From a virus: 64,000 bases of DNA. The notes under the pieces were generated by a model, which searched no databases, was not told where the DNA came from, and saw only the letters and a list, made by a program, of their open reading frames with translations. The stretch's first letter is position 1; every line of letters begins with the position of its first letter. Shown here piece by piece: positions 10,446 to 20,333 of this stretch. The stretch spans positions 16,525-80,524 of the IMG/VR virus record IMGVR_UViG_3300034418_008897. One strand, written 5' to 3'. The position numbers and the translations under genes were made by a program.

Positions 10446-11131
10446 TAGTAAACTAATTTATAGCGGTAAACAGCTGGTGTTAATGCTAGTTTTGAAACAT
10501 ATATTTTTCTGCTATTAGAAGCATCTACTATTGTATTAAATTCGCTTAATACACTAGAATCAGTATTATCTGAAATATCTAATAAAGTACCGAAAGAATC
10601 AGGTACTACAATAACAATTCTACCTGTATTAACTGCTGTAATAGTAAACAAATTAATAGACTGTAACTGAGATAAATCCGTCAAAGTACCTTCTATAGCT
10701 GGTGTTAAATCTCCAGGAATAGTGATATCATCACCAGGTAGAGCTAATTGACCAACTAAAGTTTTAGCCAATACAGTTACATTTACTGTAGCATTAGTAG
10801 TAAAGTTAGAACCATTAGCATCTTGATAATCTATAATTAATGTATAAGTATAAACACCAACTGTAGTAGGCTCTGCAAGTAAAACATGGCTAATAGTATT
10901 ACCAAATCCTGAAATTAAAGAAACATTAGAAGAATCTCTTAAATCCCAAGTAATGCTTACTCCATCATTAGGAGTAATAACACCATCTATAGTAACAGAA
11001 ATAGGAGTATCTGATTCATAATAATAGTCAGGTGTAGCTGTCAATATAGCAGTAGGTGCAGCAAAGCCACTCACGCTATTACTAGAAAAGCTATTATCTA
11101 AAATATTTTTTAATTGTCTTGCGCTAATCAT
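10445..11131 (-). CDS. Ig/PKD-like tail protein (paralogue A)
   Basis: A 228-residue protein. Residues 25-120 look like an Ig or PKD-type beta-sandwich (TAILTATPDYYYESDTPI, then VTIDGVITPNDGVSITWD, ending in a TVNVTVL strand). The C-terminal 70 residues contain GRIVIVVPDSFGTLL, which matches GRIYIVMPVGTSPIV at the same place in the 232-residue protein at 12722-13420. The two are therefore paralogues flanking the 515-residue protein. A structural, surface-exposed tail role is likely. Confidence 0.6.
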   Translation of the reverse strand: MISARQLKNILDNSFSSNSVSGFAAPTAILTATPDYYYESDTPISVTIDGVITPNDGVSITWDLRDSSNVSLISGFGNTISHVLLAEPTTVGVYTYTLIIDYQDANGSNFTTNATVNVTVLAKTLVGQLALPGDDITIPGDLTPAIEGTLTDLSQLQSINLFTITAVNTGRIVIVVPDSFGTLLDISDNTDSSVLSEFNTIVDASNSRKIYVSKLALTPAVYRYKLVY

Positions 11132-11132
11132 T

Positions 11133-12680
11133 TTAAGAAAGTTTTTTTATAGTTAAAGTTCCACCATAACCTGACATATTTTCAAGAGTAGAATAAGCCG
11201 AACCTAAATAACAAGATATAGCTTCTCTAGTAGTCATTTTTATTAGATATTTAACTGTCATAGTATAGTGTTGAGTGCCAGCCTCAGAAAATTGACCTGC
11301 AGGACTGTATATAGCTTTTAAACCAGAAAAACCTGCAGGATAAGCAGTAGAGCTAGTTATCACATCAGTAGATTTAACTAAATTTATATAAAAAACCGGT
11401 TGAGCATCGTTAGTACTATAAAATTTACAATCATATTCTATTTCAAACAAAGTACCATTTACAGAGTCTACCCATTTAGGTTTAAAACTATAAGCCGAAG
11501 TAATTCCGTTTATAGTATCAAAATCAAAATAAGAATCTAAATTACCAGTTGCTGTTCTGCTAAACCTTAAAGCATTAACACTATCGTTGAAATCACCTAC
11601 TGGTACTTGCTCTAAGGCATATTGAGTTACCATGTCTTTAGGAGACTCTATCATAAACCAATTTGAAGGATCTGATCCGTTTAAACCTGCAGGTAACATC
11701 CATATACCAAAATTTAAAGGTTGGCCTATAGACAAGCCTTTTGATGGTGTCATATTAACATACCTATCTTCATTAACTATAGTAGTTATTTCTGGAAATG
11801 GCGGCGATGGAGGTTGTGGCGGTGTACATAAATCAGCTAAAAAAGTAGCTGTATTTGATGCAGCTGAATTTAATCTTAAAGTACTCCAAGTTATAGAAAT
11901 TTCATTTTTAGGATAAGGTTTTATAGTAATTATATCATTAGTAAGGTCTATTCTTTCACTAGGAGCAACAGTTAAATTATTTTGTTTAGTTTCATTTAAA
12001 ATTTTACCTTGATTAGCAGATAAAGCGGTATTAATAGAAGTACTAGTTAAACTATCTTCTACAACTAAGCTTAATACTGTATTAACCCAGTCGGTAGACT
12101 TAATAAATTGAGTAGCTGAAACTTGTACTATAGCTGTGTCTTGTTTTTCAAAAGTAACAGATTCATTTCCTACAGTACGACCTCTTAAATCCATATTGAA
12201 GCCATCTTCTATTACAATTTTACCTGTATTAGCAGATGTATAATCTTCATGCTTTAAAGTCAATGTTTGCCCTACACCTGTAAAGAAAGTTAGTTTTACA
12301 TCGTCTGGGAAATTAGTAATAGTTTGTACCGAAGCAGTTGTACCACCTACAATATTTACTAAAACAGAATCACACAGCTCTATACTAGGAGAAACTAAAT
12401 TTAAATCTAAATTTGTAGTTAAAGGTGTTATATTTAAAGTACCAGTAACTAATCCCGCAGAAGATTGTTTTACCCAGATTAAAAACCCAGGATTATTAGG
12501 GTCTTCTTCTACTCTATAGTTAGAATTATCCTCTTGTACATATATAGTTGCCCCTAAAAATAGAAAATTATCAGGGGTCATAGGATTAGGTAAGTCTGCG
12601 ATAAGAGCTAAAGGAGCTAATCTACTGTCTAAAGGACTAGCTTTTTTAAGGTCAAAATCGTTATATATTTCTGCAGGCAT
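11133..12680 (-). CDS. Tail fibre protein with shared N-terminal anchor
   Basis: A 515-residue protein. Residues 15-60 carry SPLDSRLAPL and an aromatic-LGATIYVQEDNSNY stretch similar to the N-terminus of the 767-residue spike, suggesting a common docking module. The middle resembles a phage fibre stalk (alternating strands, then a helix with TALSANQGKILNETKQNNL, a motif common in phage fibres). A proline-rich linker (CTPPQPPSPPFPEI) near residue 290 separates a C-terminal beta-sandwich of about 200 residues. Likely a receptor-binding fibre. Confidence 0.7.
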   Translation of the reverse strand: MPAEIYNDFDLKKASPLDSRLAPLALIADLPNPMTPDNFLFLGATIYVQEDNSNYRVEEDPNNPGFLIWVKQSSAGLVTGTLNITPLTTNLDLNLVSPSIELCDSVLVNIVGGTTASVQTITNFPDDVKLTFFTGVGQTLTLKHEDYTSANTGKIVIEDGFNMDLRGRTVGNESVTFEKQDTAIVQVSATQFIKSTDWVNTVLSLVVEDSLTSTSINTALSANQGKILNETKQNNLTVAPSERIDLTNDIITIKPYPKNEISITWSTLRLNSAASNTATFLADLCTPPQPPSPPFPEITTIVNEDRYVNMTPSKGLSIGQPLNFGIWMLPAGLNGSDPSNWFMIESPKDMVTQYALEQVPVGDFNDSVNALRFSRTATGNLDSYFDFDTINGITSAYSFKPKWVDSVNGTLFEIEYDCKFYSTNDAQPVFYINLVKSTDVITSSTAYPAGFSGLKAIYSPAGQFSEAGTQHYTMTVKYLIKMTTREAISCYLGSAYSTLENMSGYGGTLTIKKLS

Positions 12681-12721
12681 AATTTATTATTTGAATTTTT
12701 ATATTAAAAATAACTCTATAT

Positions 12722-13420
12722 TTAAGAGAAATTTATTGTGAAGTATTTCAGGTTAGTACCAGTTAATTGAGTATCCCATTTTAAAATATAATAAGTAAAA
12801 GAACCACTGACTATAATATTAAAATCAGAAACAGGATAAATAATACCATTACTCTCTGTAACTGAAACAATAGGAGAAGTCCCTACAGGCATAACAATGT
12901 AAATTCTACCAAATATAGAATTTGTCATAGAAAAAGTTAAATTGGTATTTGCTTGTTTTGATAATCCTGTAATATCTGGAGTAAGTGAATTAGCTTTTAC
13001 ACCATAATACATAGGTAAAACAGCTGTCATAGTGTGGCTACCGTTTAATACAATATCTGGATCAACTCCATTTGATAAAGTAACAGTTGTTGTAACTACA
13101 AAAGTAGAACCTACTGCGCCTAAAATAATTGTAGTCGATGCTCCTGTTAAAGTATCTGTACTTCCTATTGTATCAGGCGCTCCATTAGGATAACTGATTA
13201 CGTGGCTGCTTGCTTGAACTGAGTAACCAGAAGGTATATTTACTACAGTAGAAGTATAAGCAATGCTCCCGTTATAGTTTTCTTCTAATTCGTTAACACC
13301 TAAAGAGTTAGTCAATACTACTCTAGGTACTACATTGCTACCGCCACCGCTACCACCGCTACCACCGCCGGCTTTTAGTATTAGTTCTGAAATTGTTAAA
13401 TCATAAATGTTAGATTCCAT
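12722..13420 (-). CDS. Ig-like tail protein (paralogue B) with Gly/Ser linker
   Basis: A 232-residue protein. A short helix at residues 1-16 is followed by an extreme glycine-serine linker (KAGGGSGGSGGGS), then an Ig-like beta-sandwich to about residue 135. The C-terminal domain, with IFGRIYIVMPVGTSP, is shared with the 228-residue protein at 10445-11131. The N-terminal helix plus flexible linker would suit a domain that docks on the muzzle-like protein encoded immediately upstream and displays a mobile Ig domain. Confidence 0.6.
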   Translation of the reverse strand: MESNIYDLTISELILKAGGGSGGSGGGSNVVPRVVLTNSLGVNELEENYNGSIAYTSTVVNIPSGYSVQASSHVISYPNGAPDTIGSTDTLTGASTTIILGAVGSTFVVTTTVTLSNGVDPDIVLNGSHTMTAVLPMYYGVKANSLTPDITGLSKQANTNLTFSMTNSIFGRIYIVMPVGTSPIVSVTESNGIIYPVSDFNIIVSGSFTYYILKWDTQLTGTNLKYFTINFS

Positions 13421-13432
13421 TGTTCTATTTTA

Positions 13433-16400
13433 TTAATTAAATGAATAAACAAAAGACGATAATATAGCTTGTATAGTTACATAATCGTACCCTTCGTAAG
13501 TAAATTTTATTTTTATTGCTTTATCTCTAATGTCAACGCCTTTATCGTTTTTACCAGCTTCTATATAAAGATGGTCCTCTATATATTCCATATTTTGCTT
13601 TATAATACCAAAGTCAATAGTGTTAAAAGTAAAACCAGCCGGTAAAGTACCTGATATATTATTACCATTTTGATCTAAAATTTCATTGTAAAATACACCA
13701 TTTGAATCCTGAACTTTTTTTCCTATTATGTAAATTACCCCTGCAAATACAACATAACCGCCTTCTAACCTTTCTACTTCTTGTTCACTCATATCAGCAA
13801 TATTTATAACTGCATTACTAGATAAAGTAGATGTTGTTATATTCCAACCAACAGAAGGCTCTAGCTCTTGTCTTTGTTTTAATTTTTGTTCATAATCATT
13901 GTTATTACTCAAAAAGTTATCGTAATCAAAATCATTTTCTAATAAAGTATAAGTAACTCTACCAGGGAAAGCTCGGTTAGAAATAACCATTAAGCTATTT
14001 ATTACTTTTTGAACAGCAGATTTATCTACTAAAACAAATTCAAAAATAAATTGTTCTTGATTTCCATATATATAAGAATAAGGAACCTTATCAGAAAAAT
14101 GTTTCCATATACTTTCTCTATCTGCAATAGCATTAAAAGAATATAGATTATTTTCTATATTAAACATCCATAAAGGGTTCCAAGATAATTTAGATACCCA
14201 TTTTTGTAAAGTTTCATTATAATAAATAGAAGCTATTTTATTTTTATCGCAAATACTTTCATAAGTACCTATATATAAATTTTCTTCTCCTTCCCTAACT
14301 TTTCTATTGATTTCTGCTTCAGCCCTTCCTCTATTAATTTCAAATTCCCCTTCAGCCCTTTCTGCAGCATTATTTAAAAATTGATTAGCGCCAAATACTT
14401 CTGCAGATTGACTAGTATTACTAACTTGCACCTTATTATTTATGTAATCTAAAGCAGGGCCTAAAGCAGGATTATATGTTTCTGCTTTGGTTGTATCTCT
14501 TACAGTTGTATCTTTTACGGTTGTAGTTCTTACTATTTCTGTTTCCTTACAAGAACCTAACACATCAGTAGTAAATTTGCCGTTTTCTAGGTTCATATAA
14601 GAAAATACAACATCATTACGTTCTCTATCGTAGTTAGCTTTTACATAATTACGAGCTGGAGAATTGTTTATCCTCTTTTTATATTCTTTTAATACAGATT
14701 GTACAGCAAAATCACTGATAATTTCTAAGCCGTACTGGCTATTAATTCCCACAACACGCCAAATTCTGTTTTTTCTTAAATCACAACCGTATATAGCTTG
14801 ATCTGTTTTTATAATACTAAATTGCTGGTCACTACCATATTCTGTAGATATAACTTGCATTTTAGGAGCTAGTACTTCAGCGTTGTCTATAAATACCCCG
14901 CCGTCTTGTTGTGATAACATTGTTTTTTGGTTGATAGGTATCACACCAACACCTTGCTCAAATATACAATAAACATTGTTATTATGTGTAATAAGCTTGG
15001 TTATTTGACCAAATTGTCTATTGTAGTCTTTAAAATTTAATCCAGAAAAATCTAAATAACCATTTTCAAAACTACCTGATACACTCGCTTCAGAAACATA
15101 AACTCTATTACTAAAATCTAAATTAAACACAGGCGATCTATCGTTTAAAGCCACTGAGAATTTGTCGTGTATATTATCATTATAACCAAAGTTATAAGCT
15201 GAAGATTCTCTTTGCCTAGAATCTCTAATACTATTTATAGATCTAACTGGGTAAAAACTTCTACCTTGCCCATATATACTAAGTTCGGTCGCAACACTTT
15301 TATCTTCTATTCTTAAATTTACATTGTAATTATTTTCAGTTACTAATGGCATTACAAAACCCTTTTCTATTAATCCTGTAGAACGATTTCCATCAGTGTA
15401 TCCAGTAGGATCTGTAGCAATTGGGTTTTCTTGTATACCTAAACCAAGCATTATATTTTTATATATATGCGCTATATAACAATCCCCGGAATATAAACTG
15501 ACTTCAGTTAATGTATTTAAATCATCTAAAGTATATCTTTCAGTAATAGCGTAGTAGGCTTCCGTGCTTGACAAAGAATTATATTTATTTTTCCAATTAG
15601 TTTGAGTTAAAACCCCATCCATGGAATCATAAACATTAGTTAATACGCCTAAGTTAAAGCCATTAAATTGAACTTGCCATACATAATCTTGGATATCATT
15701 ACCAGTTAATCCTTGCCCATTGCCTTTACCAACGTTTGAAAAAGTATTTATATTTTTCACTCTATAAGGGTCATTTTCCAAAGGTACAACTAAGGCATTA
15801 TCCCCTTGTTTGGCTTTTATACCTATATAATCAGAATATTGAGTATTAGAGCTGAATAATTCAGAAGCAATATTTGTGCCCGTAGAGACAACATTACTAG
15901 GCCAACTTGGCTCAAAAGTTGCTGGATTTTGACTAGCAGAAGCAGCATAATAAATATTTCTATCTTCTTTAGCAGAGAATTGCCTAGCTCCAAAAGCATC
16001 TTGATCATAGCCTATATAAGATAAATTATAAGTGTTATCACTTATTAAATCTAAAGGGTTAGTAAAATTACTTTTAAAATTTTCTAAGTTTAAAACTTTT
16101 ATTGGGGTTACCTCAGCGGGATCAACACTTATACTAGGCCCAAAAGAGTAAGAAGAAATTTTTAACTTATTAAGCACAGGTGTTTGAACAATAAAGACAT
16201 TAGAAGTATAACCATTAATTTGTTTTAAGTTACTGTGGTTAGATTTTTTTCTAACATGATAAACACCAAAATTTATTGCTATCTGTAAATCTGTATTTAA
16301 AGGTGTATTAGGTGTTATATAAGGAAAAGTACTGTTAGCTTTTAATTTAGGTGCAAAATTACCGTCCTGTGTTTCCCAGTTGTCATAAGCTGTTATCCTT

Positions 16401-18811
16401 GTATATTTGCTGTATACTATTTGATTAGCACTATTTACTTCTATATAAAGATAAAATCGTTCTCTCTGATTATTATTGTTGCCCCCTGGATCAAATTTAT
16501 TAACTGCATTTATTCTCCATTTTTGAACGGTAACACCAGTACCAGCAGTAGTTGAAGATTGGCCTAAATAATTCCAGTTACCTATCAAATCTTCTATTTC
16601 CATTCCATTATTACCGACATTACCAGCAGAAGAAGCACCATAAGGAACTAATTGTACATTATTTAATGCGGTATTTCCACCAGAAACAGCATTAGGCGCA
16701 ACTATACTATTTGCTTTTATAGGGTCTGTTACGCCATTAAAAAATAATCCTTTCTGGCTGCTGTTGAAAGTAGTAGCCATTATAGCAGGGTCAGCTAATT
16801 GGTCAGCAGCATAAAAAGCCCAATACATCTCTGGAAGCCCCCCATTAAATTCATTTTGCCCAGTATTTGCGTAACTCCAATCTTGTGCTGGATAAATTTG
16901 ACCTTGTTTAGATATAGGCACATGATTATTTACATCATCAGTACTATCTTTAGTTATTTCTTGAATTCTACCTGGGCAAGGTAATATTTTCAAAGGCACT
17001 TCTTTTATATCATTGTAAGCTCCAGCGCCTATAGGACCATCAATATCAGCTATAAACTCTCTGTCATCTAGTCCACCTGTGTACCACTCTGTGTAAGAAG
17101 TATTATAATCATATCTACCAGTGTTTCTTATTTTTTGATTTACAGGTAACCTATTAGTGTTTGTAGTAAACCCTTGTACTATACAATCTCTTTTACGTTC
17201 TTTCCTAGTAAAAAAGAAACCTGTAGTTTCATTTTGAACCACGGTACTACTCTTTAAAGGAGTTAAATCTATATCAAAATATTTTATTTCTGTAGTATCT
17301 GCATCAAAATTACCAGTAGAATTTTTAAACATAGTTCTGTTTTTATAAGTACGATATATACCTAATCTATTTTCAGAACTATTTGTTTTAAACCCATTAT
17401 CGCCAAAATTGTCACCTGAAGTATAAACAAAATTACCATCATAATTATCACCGCCCCTTATAGGCAACGCAGGAGATAGAGTACCGTCTTTCATCATAAA
17501 TACTATACCTAATTCATATGTTTCCCCCGCCCAATAACCTAATTTATTATATACATTATCAGGTTTAGCATAACCTTCGCCTAAACCTTTTATTAATAAA
17601 TCTTCGCTTTTTTCTTTTACTTTTAATTGTAAAGCTACTGTTCTTAAGTCTTCGTAGTCATTTAAATTTGTGGTAACATTCCCCAATAATAATCGATCAT
17701 CATATTGAGTCATTGTTTTTACTGTATTAATAGAAGAATAAGTTAAGTTTAAATTGTTTCTATCATATAATATACTGTCTTCGTTACCATAAATAGTAAT
17801 ACTTATACTTTGAGTAGGAGAGGTTATATTGTTAGGTATATCATATATATCAACAATCTCGTATACTAAAGTAGAAGGGCTGACTAAATCTTGTCCTTCT
17901 GAATAATAAACTTTAATACCTGAAAATTTTGTATCTAGATTAGATAAAGTAAATTTTACAGCTTTTCCTGTGTTTTCATCATTATTAGCGCCTATATTAT
18001 CATAAGCAAAAATAACTAACCTAGATTCTTCTACAACATCAGTTAAAGAACCGTCGCTATCTATATATCTAAAATAAAATCTACGCCCACCACCTTTATG
18101 AGCTCCGCCTGGAAATACGCCATCAAATTGTAATTTTAATATTTGACTAGTAGTTTTAATTAATTTAGTAGCGTCAAATTCTAAATTAGAATAAGTATTG
18201 GTGTCTTTCTTTTGTCTTCTATTTGCAATAGCAGCCCTTTTACCGTCTTCATGTAATTTAAATCTACTATTCACTAGTCTTACAGGGTTATAATCATCTG
18301 TAAAAATTATATTAATAGATTCATCATAAGAAGGTTGCAATTCTATTTCTATTAACCTATCAGCTTGAAAATTTAATTTAGCTGTTCTAAAAGGGCTTTG
18401 GTGAGAAATATCAGTTGAAGCTAAAGGATTAGTACCACTATAAAAATTATGCAAAGGAGCATAGGCTTGTACTAAAGGAAAATATTCTTCAGGATCTTGA
18501 GAATTATTTATAGCCGTCCAATCAGGGCTAGGAAAAGTACCTATTTCACCTGAGATAAAAGTACCATCATTATGAAATTTACCAGATAATATATAAGCAA
18601 TATTTTCATGAACTGCTACTCCTAAAGGTCTATAATCTTTAGTCAAACTAGAAAATAGATCTGTACCCTTCATATTTTGAAGAATTAACTGGTTAGCTCC
18701 ATCTGTTGTTAATGCGGCATTAATAGCATCAACCATAGTATCTGCTTTAGCATTTAATGGGTGCGCATCAGTATTTAATTCTGTAAATGTATTAAACGTA
18801 GAATTGCTCAT
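13433..18811 (-). CDS. Giant tail-barrel (muzzle/stabilisation-like) protein
   Basis: At 1792 residues the largest gene in the window. It has the size and position (after the ring proteins, before the fibres) of the crAss-like muzzle protein, formerly called the phage stabilisation protein, which forms the distal tail barrel. It is overwhelmingly beta-rich with many Tyr/Asn strands. Residues of about 1430-1530 break this pattern with a charged coiled-coil-like insertion (TTTVKDTTVRDTTKAE, then an Ala/Glu/Arg helix). Its start overlaps the upstream gene by 20 bases. The assignment rests on size, order and composition. Confidence 0.75.
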   Translation of the reverse strand: MSNSTFNTFTELNTDAHPLNAKADTMVDAINAALTTDGANQLILQNMKGTDLFSSLTKDYRPLGVAVHENIAYILSGKFHNDGTFISGEIGTFPSPDWTAINNSQDPEEYFPLVQAYAPLHNFYSGTNPLASTDISHQSPFRTAKLNFQADRLIEIELQPSYDESINIIFTDDYNPVRLVNSRFKLHEDGKRAAIANRRQKKDTNTYSNLEFDATKLIKTTSQILKLQFDGVFPGGAHKGGGRRFYFRYIDSDGSLTDVVEESRLVIFAYDNIGANNDENTGKAVKFTLSNLDTKFSGIKVYYSEGQDLVSPSTLVYEIVDIYDIPNNITSPTQSISITIYGNEDSILYDRNNLNLTYSSINTVKTMTQYDDRLLLGNVTTNLNDYEDLRTVALQLKVKEKSEDLLIKGLGEGYAKPDNVYNKLGYWAGETYELGIVFMMKDGTLSPALPIRGGDNYDGNFVYTSGDNFGDNGFKTNSSENRLGIYRTYKNRTMFKNSTGNFDADTTEIKYFDIDLTPLKSSTVVQNETTGFFFTRKERKRDCIVQGFTTNTNRLPVNQKIRNTGRYDYNTSYTEWYTGGLDDREFIADIDGPIGAGAYNDIKEVPLKILPCPGRIQEITKDSTDDVNNHVPISKQGQIYPAQDWSYANTGQNEFNGGLPEMYWAFYAADQLADPAIMATTFNSSQKGLFFNGVTDPIKANSIVAPNAVSGGNTALNNVQLVPYGASSAGNVGNNGMEIEDLIGNWNYLGQSSTTAGTGVTVQKWRINAVNKFDPGGNNNNQRERFYLYIEVNSANQIVYSKYTRITAYDNWETQDGNFAPKLKANSTFPYITPNTPLNTDLQIAINFGVYHVRKKSNHSNLKQINGYTSNVFIVQTPVLNKLKISSYSFGPSISVDPAEVTPIKVLNLENFKSNFTNPLDLISDNTYNLSYIGYDQDAFGARQFSAKEDRNIYYAASASQNPATFEPSWPSNVVSTGTNIASELFSSNTQYSDYIGIKAKQGDNALVVPLENDPYRVKNINTFSNVGKGNGQGLTGNDIQDYVWQVQFNGFNLGVLTNVYDSMDGVLTQTNWKNKYNSLSSTEAYYAITERYTLDDLNTLTEVSLYSGDCYIAHIYKNIMLGLGIQENPIATDPTGYTDGNRSTGLIEKGFVMPLVTENNYNVNLRIEDKSVATELSIYGQGRSFYPVRSINSIRDSRQRESSAYNFGYNDNIHDKFSVALNDRSPVFNLDFSNRVYVSEASVSGSFENGYLDFSGLNFKDYNRQFGQITKLITHNNNVYCIFEQGVGVIPINQKTMLSQQDGGVFIDNAEVLAPKMQVISTEYGSDQQFSIIKTDQAIYGCDLRKNRIWRVVGINSQYGLEIISDFAVQSVLKEYKKRINNSPARNYVKANYDRERNDVVFSYMNLENGKFTTDVLGSCKETEIVRTTTVKDTTVRDTTKAETYNPALGPALDYINNKVQVSNTSQSAEVFGANQFLNNAAERAEGEFEINRGRAEAEINRKVREGEENLYIGTYESICDKNKIASIYYNETLQKWVSKLSWNPLWMFNIENNLYSFNAIADRESIWKHFSDKVPYSYIYGNQEQFIFEFVLVDKSAVQKVINSLMVISNRAFPGRVTYTLLENDFDYDNFLSNNNDYEQKLKQRQELEPSVGWNITTSTLSSNAVINIADMSEQEVERLEGGYVVFAGVIYIIGKKVQDSNGVFYNEILDQNGNNISGTLPAGFTFNTIDFGIIKQNMEYIEDHLYIEAGKNDKGVDIRDKAIKIKFTYEGYDYVTIQAILSSFVYSFN

Positions 18812-19565
18812 ATTTCTCTTTATGTATACGTTGTAATCGTTTTTTAACTACTTTTTTCATAATAGCATCATGAAATCTTCCTAATGCTCTAAAAAATCTT
18901 ACTTCACCTGTTTTATCTATAAATCTTACTTCTTCGCCTCTTTTAAGCTCCTCTAGTAAAAGATTAAAACAATGTACAACAAGTTTTTTTACTTTATCTT
19001 CTTGAATATAAGAAAAGGTATCATAAAGGTACGGTAAAAAATAATCTATACTCCTTGGTCTTACTGAAAATTTTTCTCCGCTATTAGCGTGTGCTACCAT
19101 ATTATTATATATGTCTTTAGGTACATATATTTTTAATTCTTTTTTCTTTTGTCTAGGTGCAAACCTAAAAGTTAAATAAGGCACAGTGTTATTGGTTTGT
19201 GTCATATCCACGTAGCCTAATTTACCATGCTTTACTTTACTCCTAACAATAGCATCATTTAATTCTCCAACAAAAATAACAGCTTTACTATTACCTGGAA
19301 ATTTAAATGAACATTTACCTGTTGCTACTTCCCACAATATAGCTTGCAATAAAGTATTAAATATTTTTCTAATTAAGGCAGGGTTGTCTTTACAACTATA
19401 AAAATTTCTTATTCTTCCTTTAGGAGCAGTTTTCTTTTTAACTAAATACTCTTTACAAGTTTGTCTGTCAGAAGGAAAGATATCTTTAGATGTCAACATT
19501 AAAGTTGTATCATATTCTGATCTTTTATATCCTTTTCCTTTTTCATTTATACCATAAAAAGGCAT
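18792..19565 (-). CDS. Tail/ring-region protein, possibly IHF/HU-like in part
   Basis: A 257-residue basic protein. The C-terminal third (DKVKKLVVHCFNLLLEELKR then GEEVRFIDKTGEVRFF) resembles the helix-then-arm part of HU/IHF family proteins, and IHF-like genes are known near the ring proteins of crAss-like phages. That match is short and this protein is far longer than HU (about 90 residues), so it is only a suggestion. The N-terminal part has several Lys-rich segments and no recognised motif. Its start overlaps the previous stop as TAATG. Confidence 0.5.
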   Translation of the reverse strand: MPFYGINEKGKGYKRSEYDTTLMLTSKDIFPSDRQTCKEYLVKKKTAPKGRIRNFYSCKDNPALIRKIFNTLLQAILWEVATGKCSFKFPGNSKAVIFVGELNDAIVRSKVKHGKLGYVDMTQTNNTVPYLTFRFAPRQKKKELKIYVPKDIYNNMVAHANSGEKFSVRPRSIDYFLPYLYDTFSYIQEDKVKKLVVHCFNLLLEELKRGEEVRFIDKTGEVRFFRALGRFHDAIMKKVVKKRLQRIHKEKYEQFYV

Positions 19566-20329
19566 TATTGTAGGGGTTTATAACTTGAATTAAAAACTTT
19601 TCTATTATGAGTTGTCATAGCAGAAAATACTCTATTCCATTGGTTTTGTGTAATATATTCTGGTATTTTAGCAGCAGCCATTAATCTCCCTGCTTCTTGC
19701 TTAATATAAGGTAATATAGAAGCTGCCCCCGGGTCTCTCATAAATAGTTTCTTTTGAGTATCTATAAAAGCTAATTGAGCCGCAATAGCTTCAGCTTCTT
19801 TTCTGTATAATAAAGGGTTATTATCATCGTCTACACAAATACCTCTATAAATACAAGTACCACTGAAACCTATTAATTCTTCTGTAAATTGCAAGGATTT
19901 ATTTCCACCTTTATCTCCAATTAAATTATAAGGCATATAAGAACCTAGAGGATGTAGCTCGCTATTTTGCGGTAATGGTACTCTTGTATAAGTTGGGTCA
20001 TTTACTACATCCGCTAAATAACCGTTGGGTGAAATATTAGAATCAGAATACAGTAAAGTAAAGTCTCCTTCTGCTCCAGTAATACTATTACCCTCATTAC
20101 TAGAAACCGCTTCAATAAATTCTACGTTGCAAGGTAGCTCTACAATACCAGATTGTGGTACAGTAAATTTAAAAGTATAAATACCTGTAGCTATATTACC
20201 TATAGATCTAAAAACGTTGTAAGCACGCTCTAAATAATCATCTGGTTGCATTTCTATATCATACAAATCTCTAAGTAAATACTTAGGATACATAAAATCA
20301 TAAAATGGAGAAGCTGCTTGTTCTTGCAT
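19565..20329 (-). CDS. Ring/adaptor-type tail protein
   Basis: A 254-residue protein. An N-terminal helical part (residues 1-45: PKYLLRDLYDIEMQPDDYLE) is followed by a beta domain (YTFKFTVPQSGIVELPCNVEFIEAV) and a C-terminal helical bundle (EAEAIAAQLAFIDTQKKLF). This helix-sheet-helix layout is seen in head-to-tail connector (P22 gp4-like) and ring proteins. It lies between the capsid genes and the muzzle-like gene, which supports a connector role. The exact ring position cannot be assigned. Confidence 0.65.
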   Translation of the reverse strand: MQEQAASPFYDFMYPKYLLRDLYDIEMQPDDYLERAYNVFRSIGNIATGIYTFKFTVPQSGIVELPCNVEFIEAVSSNEGNSITGAEGDFTLLYSDSNISPNGYLADVVNDPTYTRVPLPQNSELHPLGSYMPYNLIGDKGGNKSLQFTEELIGFSGTCIYRGICVDDDNNPLLYRKEAEAIAAQLAFIDTQKKLFMRDPGAASILPYIKQEAGRLMAAAKIPEYITQNQWNRVFSAMTTHNRKVFNSSYKPLQ

Positions 20330-20333
20330 ATTT

